Assembly: GCA_965279735.1 (NCBI GenBank)
Contig: OZ257260.1
Coordinates: 3,286,001-3,350,000 of the forward strand
DNA: 64,000 nucleotides
Reading direction: 5' to 3'
DNA from: CAIUGU01 sp965279735
GTDB lineage: Bacteria > Pseudomonadota > Gammaproteobacteria > Steroidobacterales > Steroidobacteraceae
Notes under the pieces: model-generated
Told to the model about the DNA's origin: nothing
Databases searched by the model: none
The model's input: only the letters and a program-made list of their open reading frames with translations
In this document: positions 1 to 7,570 of the stretch, piece by piece
Numbering within the stretch: the first letter of the stretch is position 1
Layout of the letters: each line of letters opens with the position of its first letter
Made by a program: the position numbers and the translations under genes

Positions 1-17
1 ACCCGCAACATGCCCGC

Positions 18-1193
18 ATGCAGTCACTGACCGTTAGCCACTACACCGCCGTCTGTGCGGCAGGCCGCGGGAACGAGTCAGTGTGGGAATCACTGCTTGC
101 CGGGCGCACGGGCCTTGCACCCAATGACCTGCCCGATATCCCGTTGGCGACGCACATTGGCCGAGTGCGCGGACTTGAAGACTCTCCGCTGCCCACCGAA
201 TTTGCCGCATGGGATTGCCGCAACAACCGGCTGGCGCTGATGGCCCTGCAACAGGACGGTCTCCACGATTCCGTTGTCCGTCTGCGGGAACGATTGGGTC
301 CCAAACGGATTGCCGTCGTGCTCGGCACCTCAACCTCAAGCATCGGCAGTACGGAAGACGCATACCGTCTGCGCAAGGATGACACCGCGCTGCCACCCGA
401 ATACCGGGAGCCGATCATTCATTCGCCCTTCTCCCTTGTGGATTTCGTACGTCGTTATCTGCAGCTCGAAGGGCCTGCCCTCACTGTTTCCACGGCCTGC
501 TCTTCGAGCGCCCGCGTATTCGGCAGCGCAGAGAGGATGCTGCGGCTGGGGTTGGCGGATGCCGTTCTCGTCGGGGGCGCAGACACTCTTTGCCGCTCTG
601 TTCTCTACGGCTTCAATTCGCTCGAGCTCATGTCGGCGGAACGCTGCCGGCCGTTCGATATCGACCGCAACGGGCTCAGCATCGGCGAAGGTGCAGGCTT
701 TGCGATTCTCGAACGGGGCACCGACGCGGAGATCCTGCTGCAGGGTTACGGCGAAACCAGCGATGCCTGGCACATGTCCAGTCCGCATCCTGAAGGACTC
801 GGCGCAAGGCGCGCCATGGGACAGGCCCTGGCTGCTGCGGCTCTTGAACCTGCGGCCATCGACTACGTCAACCTGCATGGCACCGCCACCCGCATGAACG
901 ACCAGATCGAAGGTGAAGTCATGCGCGGTCTCTTCGCGAAACCGGTGGCCTGCAGTTCCGTCAAAGGCTGGACGGGACATACGCTCGGCGCCGCCGGCAT
1001 CGTTGAAGCAGTCATTTCGCTGCTCTGTCTCAAGGGCGGGCTGGTTCCGGCGACGTTGAACTGCCAGCACGTCGAGCCCCTCTTTAGCGATTACATCCGC
1101 ACGACCAACGCCCGCGAAAAGCTGTCGCGCGTCATGAGCAATTCCTTCGGCTTCGGCGGCAACAACTGCTCGCTGATCTTCGGCCTCGCCTGA
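18..1193 (+). CDS. Beta-ketoacyl-ACP synthase of an aryl-polyene type cluster
   Basis: A 391-residue ketosynthase of the FabF type. It should catalyse decarboxylative condensation of malonyl-ACP onto the growing polyene chain in the cytoplasm. The full Cys-His-His triad is visible: Cys161 in STACSSS, His287 in NLHGTATR and His321 in KGWTGHTLGAAG. Length is normal for a KAS I/II enzyme. The ATG at 18 fits the usual family N-terminus. No clear Shine-Dalgarno sequence precedes it, so it is probably translated by coupling to an upstream gene cut by the window edge. The next gene starts 10 bases after its stop and is a ketosynthase-like partner. That pairing, and the ligase, ACP, dehydratases and MMPL exporter in the opposite arm, point to an aryl-polyene (ApeO/ApeR or xanthomonadin-type) pathway rather than housekeeping fatty acid synthesis. 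Confidence 0.88.
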   Translation: MQSLTVSHYTAVCAAGRGNESVWESLLAGRTGLAPNDLPDIPLATHIGRVRGLEDSPLPTEFAAWDCRNNRLALMALQQDGLHDSVVRLRERLGPKRIAVVLGTSTSSIGSTEDAYRLRKDDTALPPEYREPIIHSPFSLVDFVRRYLQLEGPALTVSTACSSSARVFGSAERMLRLGLADAVLVGGADTLCRSVLYGFNSLELMSAERCRPFDIDRNGLSIGEGAGFAILERGTDAEILLQGYGETSDAWHMSSPHPEGLGARRAMGQALAAAALEPAAIDYVNLHGTATRMNDQIEGEVMRGLFAKPVACSSVKGWTGHTLGAAGIVEAVISLLCLKGGLVPATLNCQHVEPLFSDYIRTTNAREKLSRVMSNSFGFGGNNCSLIFGLA

Positions 1194-1203
1194 CTCGCAA
1201 CCG

Positions 1204-1983
1204 ATGCAGATCTACATAGACGGGATCGGAGTGTGGGGTGCAGGTTTGCGTGACTGGCCGCAAATGCGTTCCGTGCTTGCCGGCGAAACGGCTTTCGCGC
1301 CGGAACCCGTGGCGCTTCCCTCGCCGGCAGTGCTGCCGCCTGCCGAACGTCGTCGCAGTCCCGGAACAGCGAGAGTCGCCGTACAGGTCGCCGCGGAAGC
1401 ATGTGCGATGGCCGGCGCCAACCCGGCCCTGCTGCCGTCGGTGTTTGCTTCCAGTCATGGCGATACCGAAATCACCGACTACATGTGCCGGGAGCTCGCG
1501 GCCGACGCGCCCGTGTCGCCCACGAAGTTCCACAACTCCGTACATAATGCAGCGAGCGGCTACTGGACGATTGCCGTGGGCTGCACGCAGAGCGCCAATG
1601 CCGTCAGCGCCGGGGATGATTCCTTCGGCAGCGGATTGCTGGAGGCTGCAGTGCAGGTGGTGAGCGAGAGCAGGCCGATCCTGTTCGTCGCGTACGATCT
1701 TGCGGCGCCTGTACCGTTGGCCACGGTATGTCCCGTCCGTATTACCTTCGGGGTCGCCCTGGTCCTTAGCCCGGTTGCTTCCGCTCGGAGCGTCGCGTGT
1801 CTCCGGTTTGCGCCAGAGACCTCGACTGTCCCGCCAGGTTCTGCCGTTCCACCCACGCTGGAACCTTTGCTCAACGGCAATCCTGCCGCCCGTGCATTGC
1901 CGCTGCTATCCTGTCTCGCCAAGGGGGAAACGGCCAGAATTCAGCTCCCGCCGTTTCACTGGGAGATCGCATCTTGCAGGTGA
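1204..1983 (+). CDS. Ketosynthase-like protein without catalytic cysteine (ApeC-like)
   Basis: A 259-residue protein resembling the N-terminal-like ketoacyl-synthase family found in aryl-polyene clusters. The segment SPTKFHNSVHNAASGYW (about residues 103-119) is typical of that family. The nucleophilic cysteine context of true ketosynthases is missing, and the protein is much shorter than a KS. By family precedent it probably forms a heterodimer with the upstream ketosynthase and influences initiation or chain length. It lies 10 bp after the ketosynthase. Its TGA overlaps the GTG start of the glycosyltransferase gene, so the three genes look like one transcript. The family assignment is good; the exact role is inferred. 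Confidence 0.78.
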   Translation: MQIYIDGIGVWGAGLRDWPQMRSVLAGETAFAPEPVALPSPAVLPPAERRRSPGTARVAVQVAAEACAMAGANPALLPSVFASSHGDTEITDYMCRELAADAPVSPTKFHNSVHNAASGYWTIAVGCTQSANAVSAGDDSFGSGLLEAAVQVVSESRPILFVAYDLAAPVPLATVCPVRITFGVALVLSPVASARSVACLRFAPETSTVPPGSAVPPTLEPLLNGNPAARALPLLSCLAKGETARIQLPPFHWEIASCR

Positions 1984-2777
1984 GCGCGCCTCAACATCGC
2001 TTTGAATCCGCGCAAGCGCAGGCGGAAGCGCCGCGTATTGGAAAACTGACCAAGGATCACTTGTCCGTGGTGATTCCGGCGCGCAACGAATCGCCTTCGC
2101 TGCGGGCCGTTGTTGAAAGCTGCCTGCGCCACGTGCGCGTCGTGATCGTGATCGATGACGCATCGACGGATGGAACGCTGGAAACGGTCGCCGATCTCCC
2201 CATCATTGCGCTGCGCAGCGAGTTTCATCTGGGCAAAGGCGGCGCCCTGGCCCTGGGGTTTCGTACCGCGCTTGAACAGGGAGCGCACGCCATCGTCACG
2301 CTGGATGGCGACGGTCAGCATGATCCGGACGACATTCCTGCTTTTCTCGACGCAGCGAATCGCCACCCTGGCGCAATGATTGTCGGTGCGAGGGTCCGGG
2401 AGCGGGAACGTGCGCCCTTCACACGCCGGTTCGCCAATCGGGTCGCCGATTTCTGGATCTCGCGCGCCGCGGGCCTGCGAGTCACAGACAGCCAGTGCGG
2501 TCATCGCCTTTATCCCCGTGAACTCGCAGCTACGATCAAGCCCAGTGTGAGACGGGAAGACGGTTTCGTTTTCGAAAGCGAGATCCTGATCGAGGGCGCA
2601 TGGCAGGGCTTCGATGTCGTCGCCTTGCCCATCGAATCGCGCTATCCCGGCAATCGGCGCGCCAGCCACTTCCGCCCCGTGAGCGATATCTGGCGCATCA
2701 CCTGCATGGTGGCGCGCAAAACCTTTTCAGCCGAACGTCCCGCACCCACGCACGTGGTCGACCGGGCCACAGAGTAG
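1980..2777 (+). CDS. Family 2 glycosyltransferase (Dpm1-like), aryl-polyene cluster
   Basis: A 265-residue GT-A fold glycosyltransferase without obvious membrane segments. It shows the N-terminal VVIPARNES strand, VIDDAST and the metal-binding TLDGDGQHDPDD segment. A CGHRLYPR motif follows in the acceptor half. GT2 enzymes of this kind occur in aryl-polyene clusters, where they are thought to attach a sugar to the polyene lipid; the acceptor here is inferred. The start is ambiguous. GTG at 1980 makes a four-base GTGA overlap with the previous gene. TTG at 1974 has the better-spaced GGGAGA (1961-1966). It is the last gene of the plus arm, and the inverted-repeat element begins 8 bases after its stop. 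Confidence 0.8.
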   Translation: MSAPQHRFESAQAQAEAPRIGKLTKDHLSVVIPARNESPSLRAVVESCLRHVRVVIVIDDASTDGTLETVADLPIIALRSEFHLGKGGALALGFRTALEQGAHAIVTLDGDGQHDPDDIPAFLDAANRHPGAMIVGARVRERERAPFTRRFANRVADFWISRAAGLRVTDSQCGHRLYPRELAATIKPSVRREDGFVFESEILIEGAWQGFDVVALPIESRYPGNRRASHFRPVSDIWRITCMVARKTFSAERPAPTHVVDRATE

Positions 2778-2785
2778 GGATCCTA

Positions 2786-2817
2786 AGGAACCTCTGATTA
2801 ACCTATACGCGCTCGCG
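2786..2817 (+). repeat. Left terminal inverted repeat
   Basis: Begins AGGAACCTCTGATTAACC and is the exact reverse complement of 3046-3077. The match stops at both neighbouring bases, so 32 bp is the full length. Confidence 0.9.
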
Positions 2818-3045
2818 TTGCGTCTCCAATCGCCTGAAGCGAGGCATGGACCGCAGCTCATATCGGGAATATGGGCAAGGTTCATAACGACGCAGCTGGC
2901 GATTAGAGGCGCAACCCATTAAATGTATGAATTATTCATTGATCGGGACGGGATTCATTTCGTTCATGGCAGCGTTGCTTCTCCCTTGAGTACACCGGGT
3001 ACACTGCGGTCGGCGCGCCTCGCCCTGAACGAAATGACTCGCCGT

Positions 3046-3077
3046 CGCGAGCGCGTATAGGTTAATCAGAGGTTCCT
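3046..3077 (-). repeat. Right terminal inverted repeat, ends 2 bp before the xth start
   Basis: Exact reverse complement of 2786-2817. It contains AGAGG at 3068-3072, seven bases before the xth ATG, so the repeat end serves as the ribosome binding site of the next gene. Confidence 0.9.
3068..3072 (+). promoter_or_regulatory. Ribosome binding site of xth inside the terminal repeat
   Basis: AGAGG with a 7-base spacer to the ATG at 3080. It is wholly inside the right inverted repeat. In the folded element it would be base-paired with the left repeat, which could affect xth translation; that effect is inference. Confidence 0.6.
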
Positions 3078-3079
3078 CA

Positions 3080-3874
3080 ATGAAGATCTATTCCTGGAAC
3101 GTCAACGGCATTCGCGCAGTACTGAAGAAAGGTGAATTCCAGAAGTTCCTGGCCAACCACCAACCCGACATCCTCTGCCTGCAGGAAACCAAGGCCGAGC
3201 GTGGCCAGGTCGAGATCGATCTGCCCGGTTACATCGAGTACTGGAACTCGGCGGTGAAGAAGGGCTATTCGGGCACGGCCATTTTTTCGAAGGAGCAGCC
3301 GCTGTCAGTCATCAACGGCTTTCCGGAAGAGATCAACAAGAAGTACCAGTTCGCCGACAGCTTCGGTGACAGCAGCACCGAAGGGCGAGTGATCGCGGCG
3401 GAGTTCGCGAAGTTCTTCGTCGTCACCGTCTACACACCGAATGCCAAGGATGATCTCGGTCGCCTTGCACTCCGTGACAAACACTGGGATCCCGCCTTCC
3501 TCGCGTACTGCAAGCTGCTCGAGAAAAAGAAGCCGGTGATCTTCTGCGGTGATCTCAACGTCGCGCATACGGAGCTCGACCTCGCGAACCCGAAACCGAA
3601 CATCGGCAAGAAGGGCTTCACCAACGAGGAGCGGGCGGGCTTCCAGAATTTCGTCGACGCAGGCTTCGTCGACACGTTCCGCCTGTTCAAACAGGGCAAC
3701 GGCTTCTACTCGTGGTGGAGCCACTTCGCCAAATCCCGTGAACGCAACGTCGGATGGAGAATCGACTACGTGCTGGTTTCCGCGTCACTGCAGAAATCCG
3801 TCAAAGCCGCCGAGATTCATCCCGATGTGATGGGCAGTGATCATTGTCCCGTCAGCGTGACACTCACAGATTGA
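3080..3874 (+). CDS. xth: Exodeoxyribonuclease III (AP endonuclease family)
   Basis: A 264-residue enzyme of the ExoIII/APE1 family that cleaves abasic sites and removes 3' blocking groups in base excision repair. Visible landmarks are the start KIYSWNVNGIRA, the metal-binding LCLQETKAE, the FCGDLNVAH strand, WRIDYVLVS and the C-terminal GSDHCPV with the catalytic Asp-His. Length is normal for the family. It has no functional link to the aryl-polyene genes on either side. The inverted-repeat element ends 2 bp before its ATG, and a second repeat block starts 8 bp after its stop. Confidence 0.95.
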   Translation: MKIYSWNVNGIRAVLKKGEFQKFLANHQPDILCLQETKAERGQVEIDLPGYIEYWNSAVKKGYSGTAIFSKEQPLSVINGFPEEINKKYQFADSFGDSSTEGRVIAAEFAKFFVVTVYTPNAKDDLGRLALRDKHWDPAFLAYCKLLEKKKPVIFCGDLNVAHTELDLANPKPNIGKKGFTNEERAGFQNFVDAGFVDTFRLFKQGNGFYSWWSHFAKSRERNVGWRIDYVLVSASLQKSVKAAEIHPDVMGSDHCPVSVTLTD

Positions 3875-3881
3875 ACCGGCG

Positions 3882-4050
3882 TACTTTGTCCGCAAGTAGG
3901 CCTACCGGCAGGTAGGTCGCTTTGCGACAGGTAGGCCTGTCGGCAGGCAGAGCGAACCTTCGCAAAATGGCTCAAACGCTTGATCACAACGACTCGGTTT
4001 CTGGCCTGCCGACAGGCCCGCTTGCCGGAGGCCTACTTGCGGACAGAGTC
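3882..4050. repeat. Nested inverted-repeat block between xth and fabG-like gene
   Basis: The outer arms 3883-3902 and about 4029-4049 are nearly perfect reverse complements around GTCCGCAAGTAGGCC. The inner arms GCCTGTCGGCAGGC (about 3935-3948) and GCCTGCCGACAGGC (about 4003-4016) match exactly. The unit TAGGCCT..CGGCAGG appears twice in the left arm and twice, inverted, in the right arm. A small hairpin, GTCGCTTTGCGAC, sits near 3917. The arrangement resembles a REP/BIME-type intergenic mosaic. Lying between convergent genes, it may act as a bidirectional terminator, although no T-run is present. Confidence 0.75.
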
Positions 4051-4063
4051 CGCCGTCGTTTTC

Positions 4064-4792
4064 TTAAGCCATCCCTCCATTCACCCCAATAATCTGTCCG
4101 GAGATATAGCTCGCGGCATCGGAGGCGAGGAATGCTGCCAACGCAGCAACCTCTTCCGGTTTGCCCATGCGGCCGACCGGTACCATTTCCTTCACGCGCG
4201 CTACATCGAACAGCCCTTCGGTCATGGAGCCTGCAATGATGCCGGGTGAAATGATGTTGGCTGTCACGCCGCGCGAACCGACTTCTTTCGCGAGAGACAG
4301 GACTGCGCCGTGCAAACCCGCTTTTGCTGCTGCGTAATTGGCCTGGCCGCGATTGCCCATCTGGCCGGCAATCGAGGACAGTGCCAGAACCCGTCCCCAA
4401 CGTGTCCGCAGCATCGGCAGCAAGAGCGGCCGCGTGACATTGAAGAACCCGTGCAGCGACACATCGATGACACGATGCCAGTGAGCGTCGCTCATGCCCG
4501 CCATGGGTCCATCCAGATGAATGCCGGCGCTATGAACCACGACCTGGATCGGTGACTCGGCATTGGCATTCAAGGTATCGACGGCCGCCTGCGTGGCGGC
4601 TGCGTCCGTGATATCGAAAGCGATTGCGTCCGCCGAACCGCCAGCCGCAAGAATTTCTGCCACTACAGCTGCCGCGCGTTCCAGGTTCGAGTTCGCATGG
4701 ACATGCACATGCATGCCAGCACGGGCCAGATGGCGTGCGCATTCGCTACCGATATCACCACTCCCACCTGTCACCAACGCCCTTCGCATCAT
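4064..4792 (-). CDS. 3-oxoacyl-ACP reductase (FabG-like), aryl-polyene cluster
   Basis: A 242-residue short-chain dehydrogenase that should reduce 3-oxoacyl-ACP intermediates with NADPH during polyene chain extension. The cofactor motif TGGSGDIG is near the N-terminus. The active site shows LSSIAG followed by YAAAK. Two adjacent ATG codons (4792 and 4789) are possible starts. AAGGAG lies just upstream, and the stop of the preceding dehydratase gene overlaps them. It is the last gene of the minus arm and ends 14 bp from the repeat block. Its cluster position argues for the aryl-polyene role (ApeQ-like) rather than housekeeping FabG. Confidence 0.88.
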   Translation of the reverse strand: MMRRALVTGGSGDIGSECARHLARAGMHVHVHANSNLERAAAVVAEILAAGGSADAIAFDITDAAATQAAVDTLNANAESPIQVVVHSAGIHLDGPMAGMSDAHWHRVIDVSLHGFFNVTRPLLLPMLRTRWGRVLALSSIAGQMGNRGQANYAAAKAGLHGAVLSLAKEVGSRGVTANIISPGIIAGSMTEGLFDVARVKEMVPVGRMGKPEEVAALAAFLASDAASYISGQIIGVNGGMA

Positions 4793-5238
4793 TGACTCCT
4801 TCGCAGCATGACCGTTGCCCGCCCGCTTGCGAGCCGGCCATCGTCATTGCTGACGGTAAATTCGTAGAGCCAACCGGCTTCGCTCGCATGCAAGCGCTGC
4901 GCGCGGACTTGAAGCGTTCCGGCGGGTTCGACGCGGGCCACAGCAAGCTGCACATCGCGCAGGGCCACCAGCCAGCCTGCTTTCGGTAATGCATCCTGTG
5001 TACTCAAGCCTCCATGCAGCGCCATCGCCTGCGCACCATATTCGCAAAGATGCAGTGCCGACAGCTGGCCATCGCGAAGCAAGGGATTGTCAGATGAGGC
5101 ATGGCTCCGGGTAGTACACACGATGCTGTCGTCCGCGTAATCGACAACAGATTCCAGCAGGCACATCGTCCCCTGATGCGGGATCAATGCGGCAATCTCC
5201 GCCCACGTTGCCGGCCACTGGCGATTTTCAACGCCCAT
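4789..5238 (-). CDS. Hotdog-fold 3-hydroxyacyl-ACP dehydratase (ApeP-like)
   Basis: A 149-residue hotdog-fold protein. The sequence AALIPHQGTMCLLESV near residues 17-32 is the family opening motif. LSALHLCEYGAQAMALHGG follows in the position of the central helix. It probably dehydrates 3-hydroxyacyl-ACP to the trans-2-enoyl form, leaving double bonds that make a conjugated polyene. The frame is open further upstream, but the start at 5238 gives an 11-bp overlap with the exporter gene and a GGGG nine bases before the ATG. Its TGA overlaps the FabG-like start. A second dehydratase lies further up the arm, and aryl-polyene systems normally use two. Confidence 0.78.
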   Translation of the reverse strand: MGVENRQWPATWAEIAALIPHQGTMCLLESVVDYADDSIVCTTRSHASSDNPLLRDGQLSALHLCEYGAQAMALHGGLSTQDALPKAGWLVALRDVQLAVARVEPAGTLQVRAQRLHASEAGWLYEFTVSNDDGRLASGRATVMLRRSQ

Positions 5239-7570
5239 GCGCAGCAGCCCCCGATGCATTGCCCTGTGGGGCATCGTTGTGTCGTGCGAGCAAGGCAAGA
5301 ACAAAGCCCAGCGTGATGCCGAGGGAAACCGTGGATCCGATAGCGCGCAGCACCGGCATCTGCGACAACATCAGCAAAGCAAACGCGCCGATGGTGGATA
5401 CCCAGCACACCATGACCGAATAACGGGTACGCAATGCGTCCTCCGACGTGGCTTCGCTGCGATTGAAGAACAGGCCGTAGTCAAACGACAGGCCACCCAC
5501 AAGAAGCAGTGAAACGACATGGAAGAGCGTCAGTTGTACGCCTGCGAGTTTGATGATCGCGACTGTGCCTGCAAGCGTTGCCAGCACCGGCAAAAGAACG
5601 GCAAATGCCGCACGCCAGCGAAGCTGGATCAGCATCACGATGGCGATCACCACGAGTGCAATCCCCAGCGCGCCCAGCGCAAAGCTTCGATAGCGCTCGA
5701 CTAGTTGTTCGGCGATGGTCTTGAGGTCCAGCAATAGAACGTCTTCGCCGGCTGCCGTTGCCCAGGCTCGAAGACGGTCAGGGTCTTTCACGTCGCTCAA
5801 CGTCACGAGGGCTACCGCTTCTCCGGGCGTCTGCAGCAACACGGCAGCCAGCCGGTCAGACAACGGGCTTCCCTGCAGTGACTCAAGCGTCAGGGGCTCG
5901 AGACTGCGACTGGCTTCGACGTCGCTCAGGAAATCGGTAAAGGCGTCGTCGCGAAAGGGCGTTGCGGACAAGGCCTTTTGCAGGTTCTGGCGCAGGTCCC
6001 TGGCCTCTGGCAGACGCGCTTGAGTTTCCTTCTGCCGATGGATGCTCGGCAGCAATCGGCTCGGTGATTCGAAACTGCCGATGGCCTGCCCGGTGACCAA
6101 CTGTTGAAGACCGTCACGCAATGCTTCATCCCTCTGCAGAGCAGCTTCCGTGTCTTTCGCACGAATGGCCACCACGTAACGCAGGTCGGGAGCGCCGAGT
6201 TCCCTGCGCAGCTGCACGTCCTGATCCTGAAGAGTCTGCGGCACGGGCGTCAGCCCGCCGAGTTCATTGCTCCACAAAGTCCCCGGCGACGAGAGAATCG
6301 CGGCTCCGGCAACAATGAGTGCGATGGCGGGCAACGCGATGAAGCGCGGTGCGCGATCCACTTGCGCCAGCCATGCCGGTGGCTGACGGGAAAGCTGGTT
6401 CGAGACGAGGTGCGGCAACAACCAGCGGATGATGGCCGCCGTGGCAATCAGTCCGCAGACCGTGAATGTTCCGAGCTGGGTCAGCCCGGTAAAGCCCGTC
6501 ATGATGAGCGCGACGTACGCGATACACGTGGTGACGATACTGAGGCGCAGCGTGGGCCACACTGCCTTGAGCGAATCAGCCGGCGGAACGCTTTTCTCCA
6601 GATGGAGCATCAGGTGGACGGGATAATCCATTGCCACGCCGAGCAACGTGAAACCGAACGCGAGCGTGATGCCGTGGACTGATGGATAGATGAGCGCCAC
6701 GCCCAGAATCGCGGCCAGGCTCGTCGTCGCCAGCGTCAGTACCCCAAGCAGGGTATGACGAACGGAGCGCAGGACAATCAGCAGGAAAAGAATCGATCCG
6801 ACTCCGGCCAGTGTGCCGAGCAACGTCACGTCCCGCCTCACGGATTGCTCGAGCAGTACCGTGAAGGCGCCCGGACCCGTGACCGCCTGCTTCAGGAATC
6901 CTGTCGCATCAGCCTCGCGCACCGCGTCGTCGAGTGCAGCGAGCGCCAGTCTTTGTTGATCCGCATCGAAGCCCGCCGACACGGTCTGCAAGAGCAACAA
7001 CGCCTGCTTGCCGTCTTTCGAAAACCACACGCCGTCGATCAGCTGCGGCTCAACTGCAGGCAACCAGTTGTCGAGAATCGCCTGCAGTTCGCCTGAAGGA
7101 TCGCGCAGCAACAGATCCTGACTCACCGCGCCTGCAGGTGAACCCAGTTCGACGAGACGGGCGTCCAGTTCTCGCTTCAGTGATTCGGCGTCGCATGCAC
7201 ATCCCTGCTCCCGTGGGCTCAGCAGATACCGGTAACGAAGCATGAGTTCCTGCAGCGCCGGCTCCGAGCGCAGCGTCCCGTTCTCGACGCGGGCAAACAA
7301 TGGATCCGTGCGCAATCGCGAAGCCACGGCTTCACTCATCTCTGCCAGCTGTGCGGCCGGAACTCCCGACAAGGCAACGAGCAGGGCGCGCGTTCCCGGG
7401 CCGTCCTTGAGTTCCTCCAGGAGAATGCGTTCTTCAGGTGTTTTGGGCGCGGGAAGAAACAGCCGCAGATCCGAGTCGACGCGCAGGGTTCCTGTCACGT
7501 ACGTCGTTGCCAGCACCGTAAGCGCGGCCCAGGCGACTATCACCCACCACTGGCGACTGGTGGACTGCAT
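5228..7570 (-). CDS. MMPL/RND-type inner-membrane lipid exporter
   Basis: A 780-residue polytopic protein with two copies of the RND/MMPL membrane module. One membrane segment at the N-terminus precedes a large periplasmic domain and a helix bundle (about residues 250-420). A second periplasmic domain and helix bundle (about 630-765) follow. In aryl-polyene and xanthomonadin clusters such exporters are thought to move the finished lipid from the inner membrane toward the outer membrane. Its ATG directly follows the TGA of the LolA-like gene with no spacer, and its end overlaps the dehydratase gene, so translation is probably coupled. Confidence 0.85.
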   Translation of the reverse strand: MQSTSRQWWVIVAWAALTVLATTYVTGTLRVDSDLRLFLPAPKTPEERILLEELKDGPGTRALLVALSGVPAAQLAEMSEAVASRLRTDPLFARVENGTLRSEPALQELMLRYRYLLSPREQGCACDAESLKRELDARLVELGSPAGAVSQDLLLRDPSGELQAILDNWLPAVEPQLIDGVWFSKDGKQALLLLQTVSAGFDADQQRLALAALDDAVREADATGFLKQAVTGPGAFTVLLEQSVRRDVTLLGTLAGVGSILFLLIVLRSVRHTLLGVLTLATTSLAAILGVALIYPSVHGITLAFGFTLLGVAMDYPVHLMLHLEKSVPPADSLKAVWPTLRLSIVTTCIAYVALIMTGFTGLTQLGTFTVCGLIATAAIIRWLLPHLVSNQLSRQPPAWLAQVDRAPRFIALPAIALIVAGAAILSSPGTLWSNELGGLTPVPQTLQDQDVQLRRELGAPDLRYVVAIRAKDTEAALQRDEALRDGLQQLVTGQAIGSFESPSRLLPSIHRQKETQARLPEARDLRQNLQKALSATPFRDDAFTDFLSDVEASRSLEPLTLESLQGSPLSDRLAAVLLQTPGEAVALVTLSDVKDPDRLRAWATAAGEDVLLLDLKTIAEQLVERYRSFALGALGIALVVIAIVMLIQLRWRAAFAVLLPVLATLAGTVAIIKLAGVQLTLFHVVSLLLVGGLSFDYGLFFNRSEATSEDALRTRYSVMVCWVSTIGAFALLMLSQMPVLRAIGSTVSLGITLGFVLALLARHNDAPQGNASGAAAHGR

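Larger units (their letters stand above)
2786..3077. mobile_element. MITE-like element with perfect 32-bp terminal inverted repeats
   Basis: This is the only content of the 302-bp gap between the glycosyltransferase gene and xth. Bases 2786-2817 and 3046-3077 are exact reverse complements over 32 bp. Each half contains its own stem: 2817-2834 pairs with 2898-2915 at 16 of 18 positions, and 2955-2966 pairs exactly with 3026-3037. The centre (2927-2939) is a 13-bp palindrome, ATGAATTATTCAT. No ORF of note lies inside and no clear target-site duplication is visible. The structure fits a non-autonomous transposon remnant or a structured intergenic repeat. The family is not recognised. Confidence 0.8.

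Noticed and set aside
1..30. Possible 3' end of an upstream gene in frame 1, stopping at TGA 28-30
   Set aside because: Only nine codons are visible before the stop, too few to identify. An overlapping upstream aryl-polyene gene is plausible, but nothing in the residues confirms it.
336..1070. Long minus-strand open frame inside the ketosynthase gene
   Set aside because: It is the antisense shadow of a well-supported ketosynthase in GC-rich DNA and shows no recognisable domain.
1956..2669. Long minus-strand open frame opposite the glycosyltransferase gene
   Set aside because: No domain or motif is visible, and the plus strand encodes a clear GT2 enzyme.
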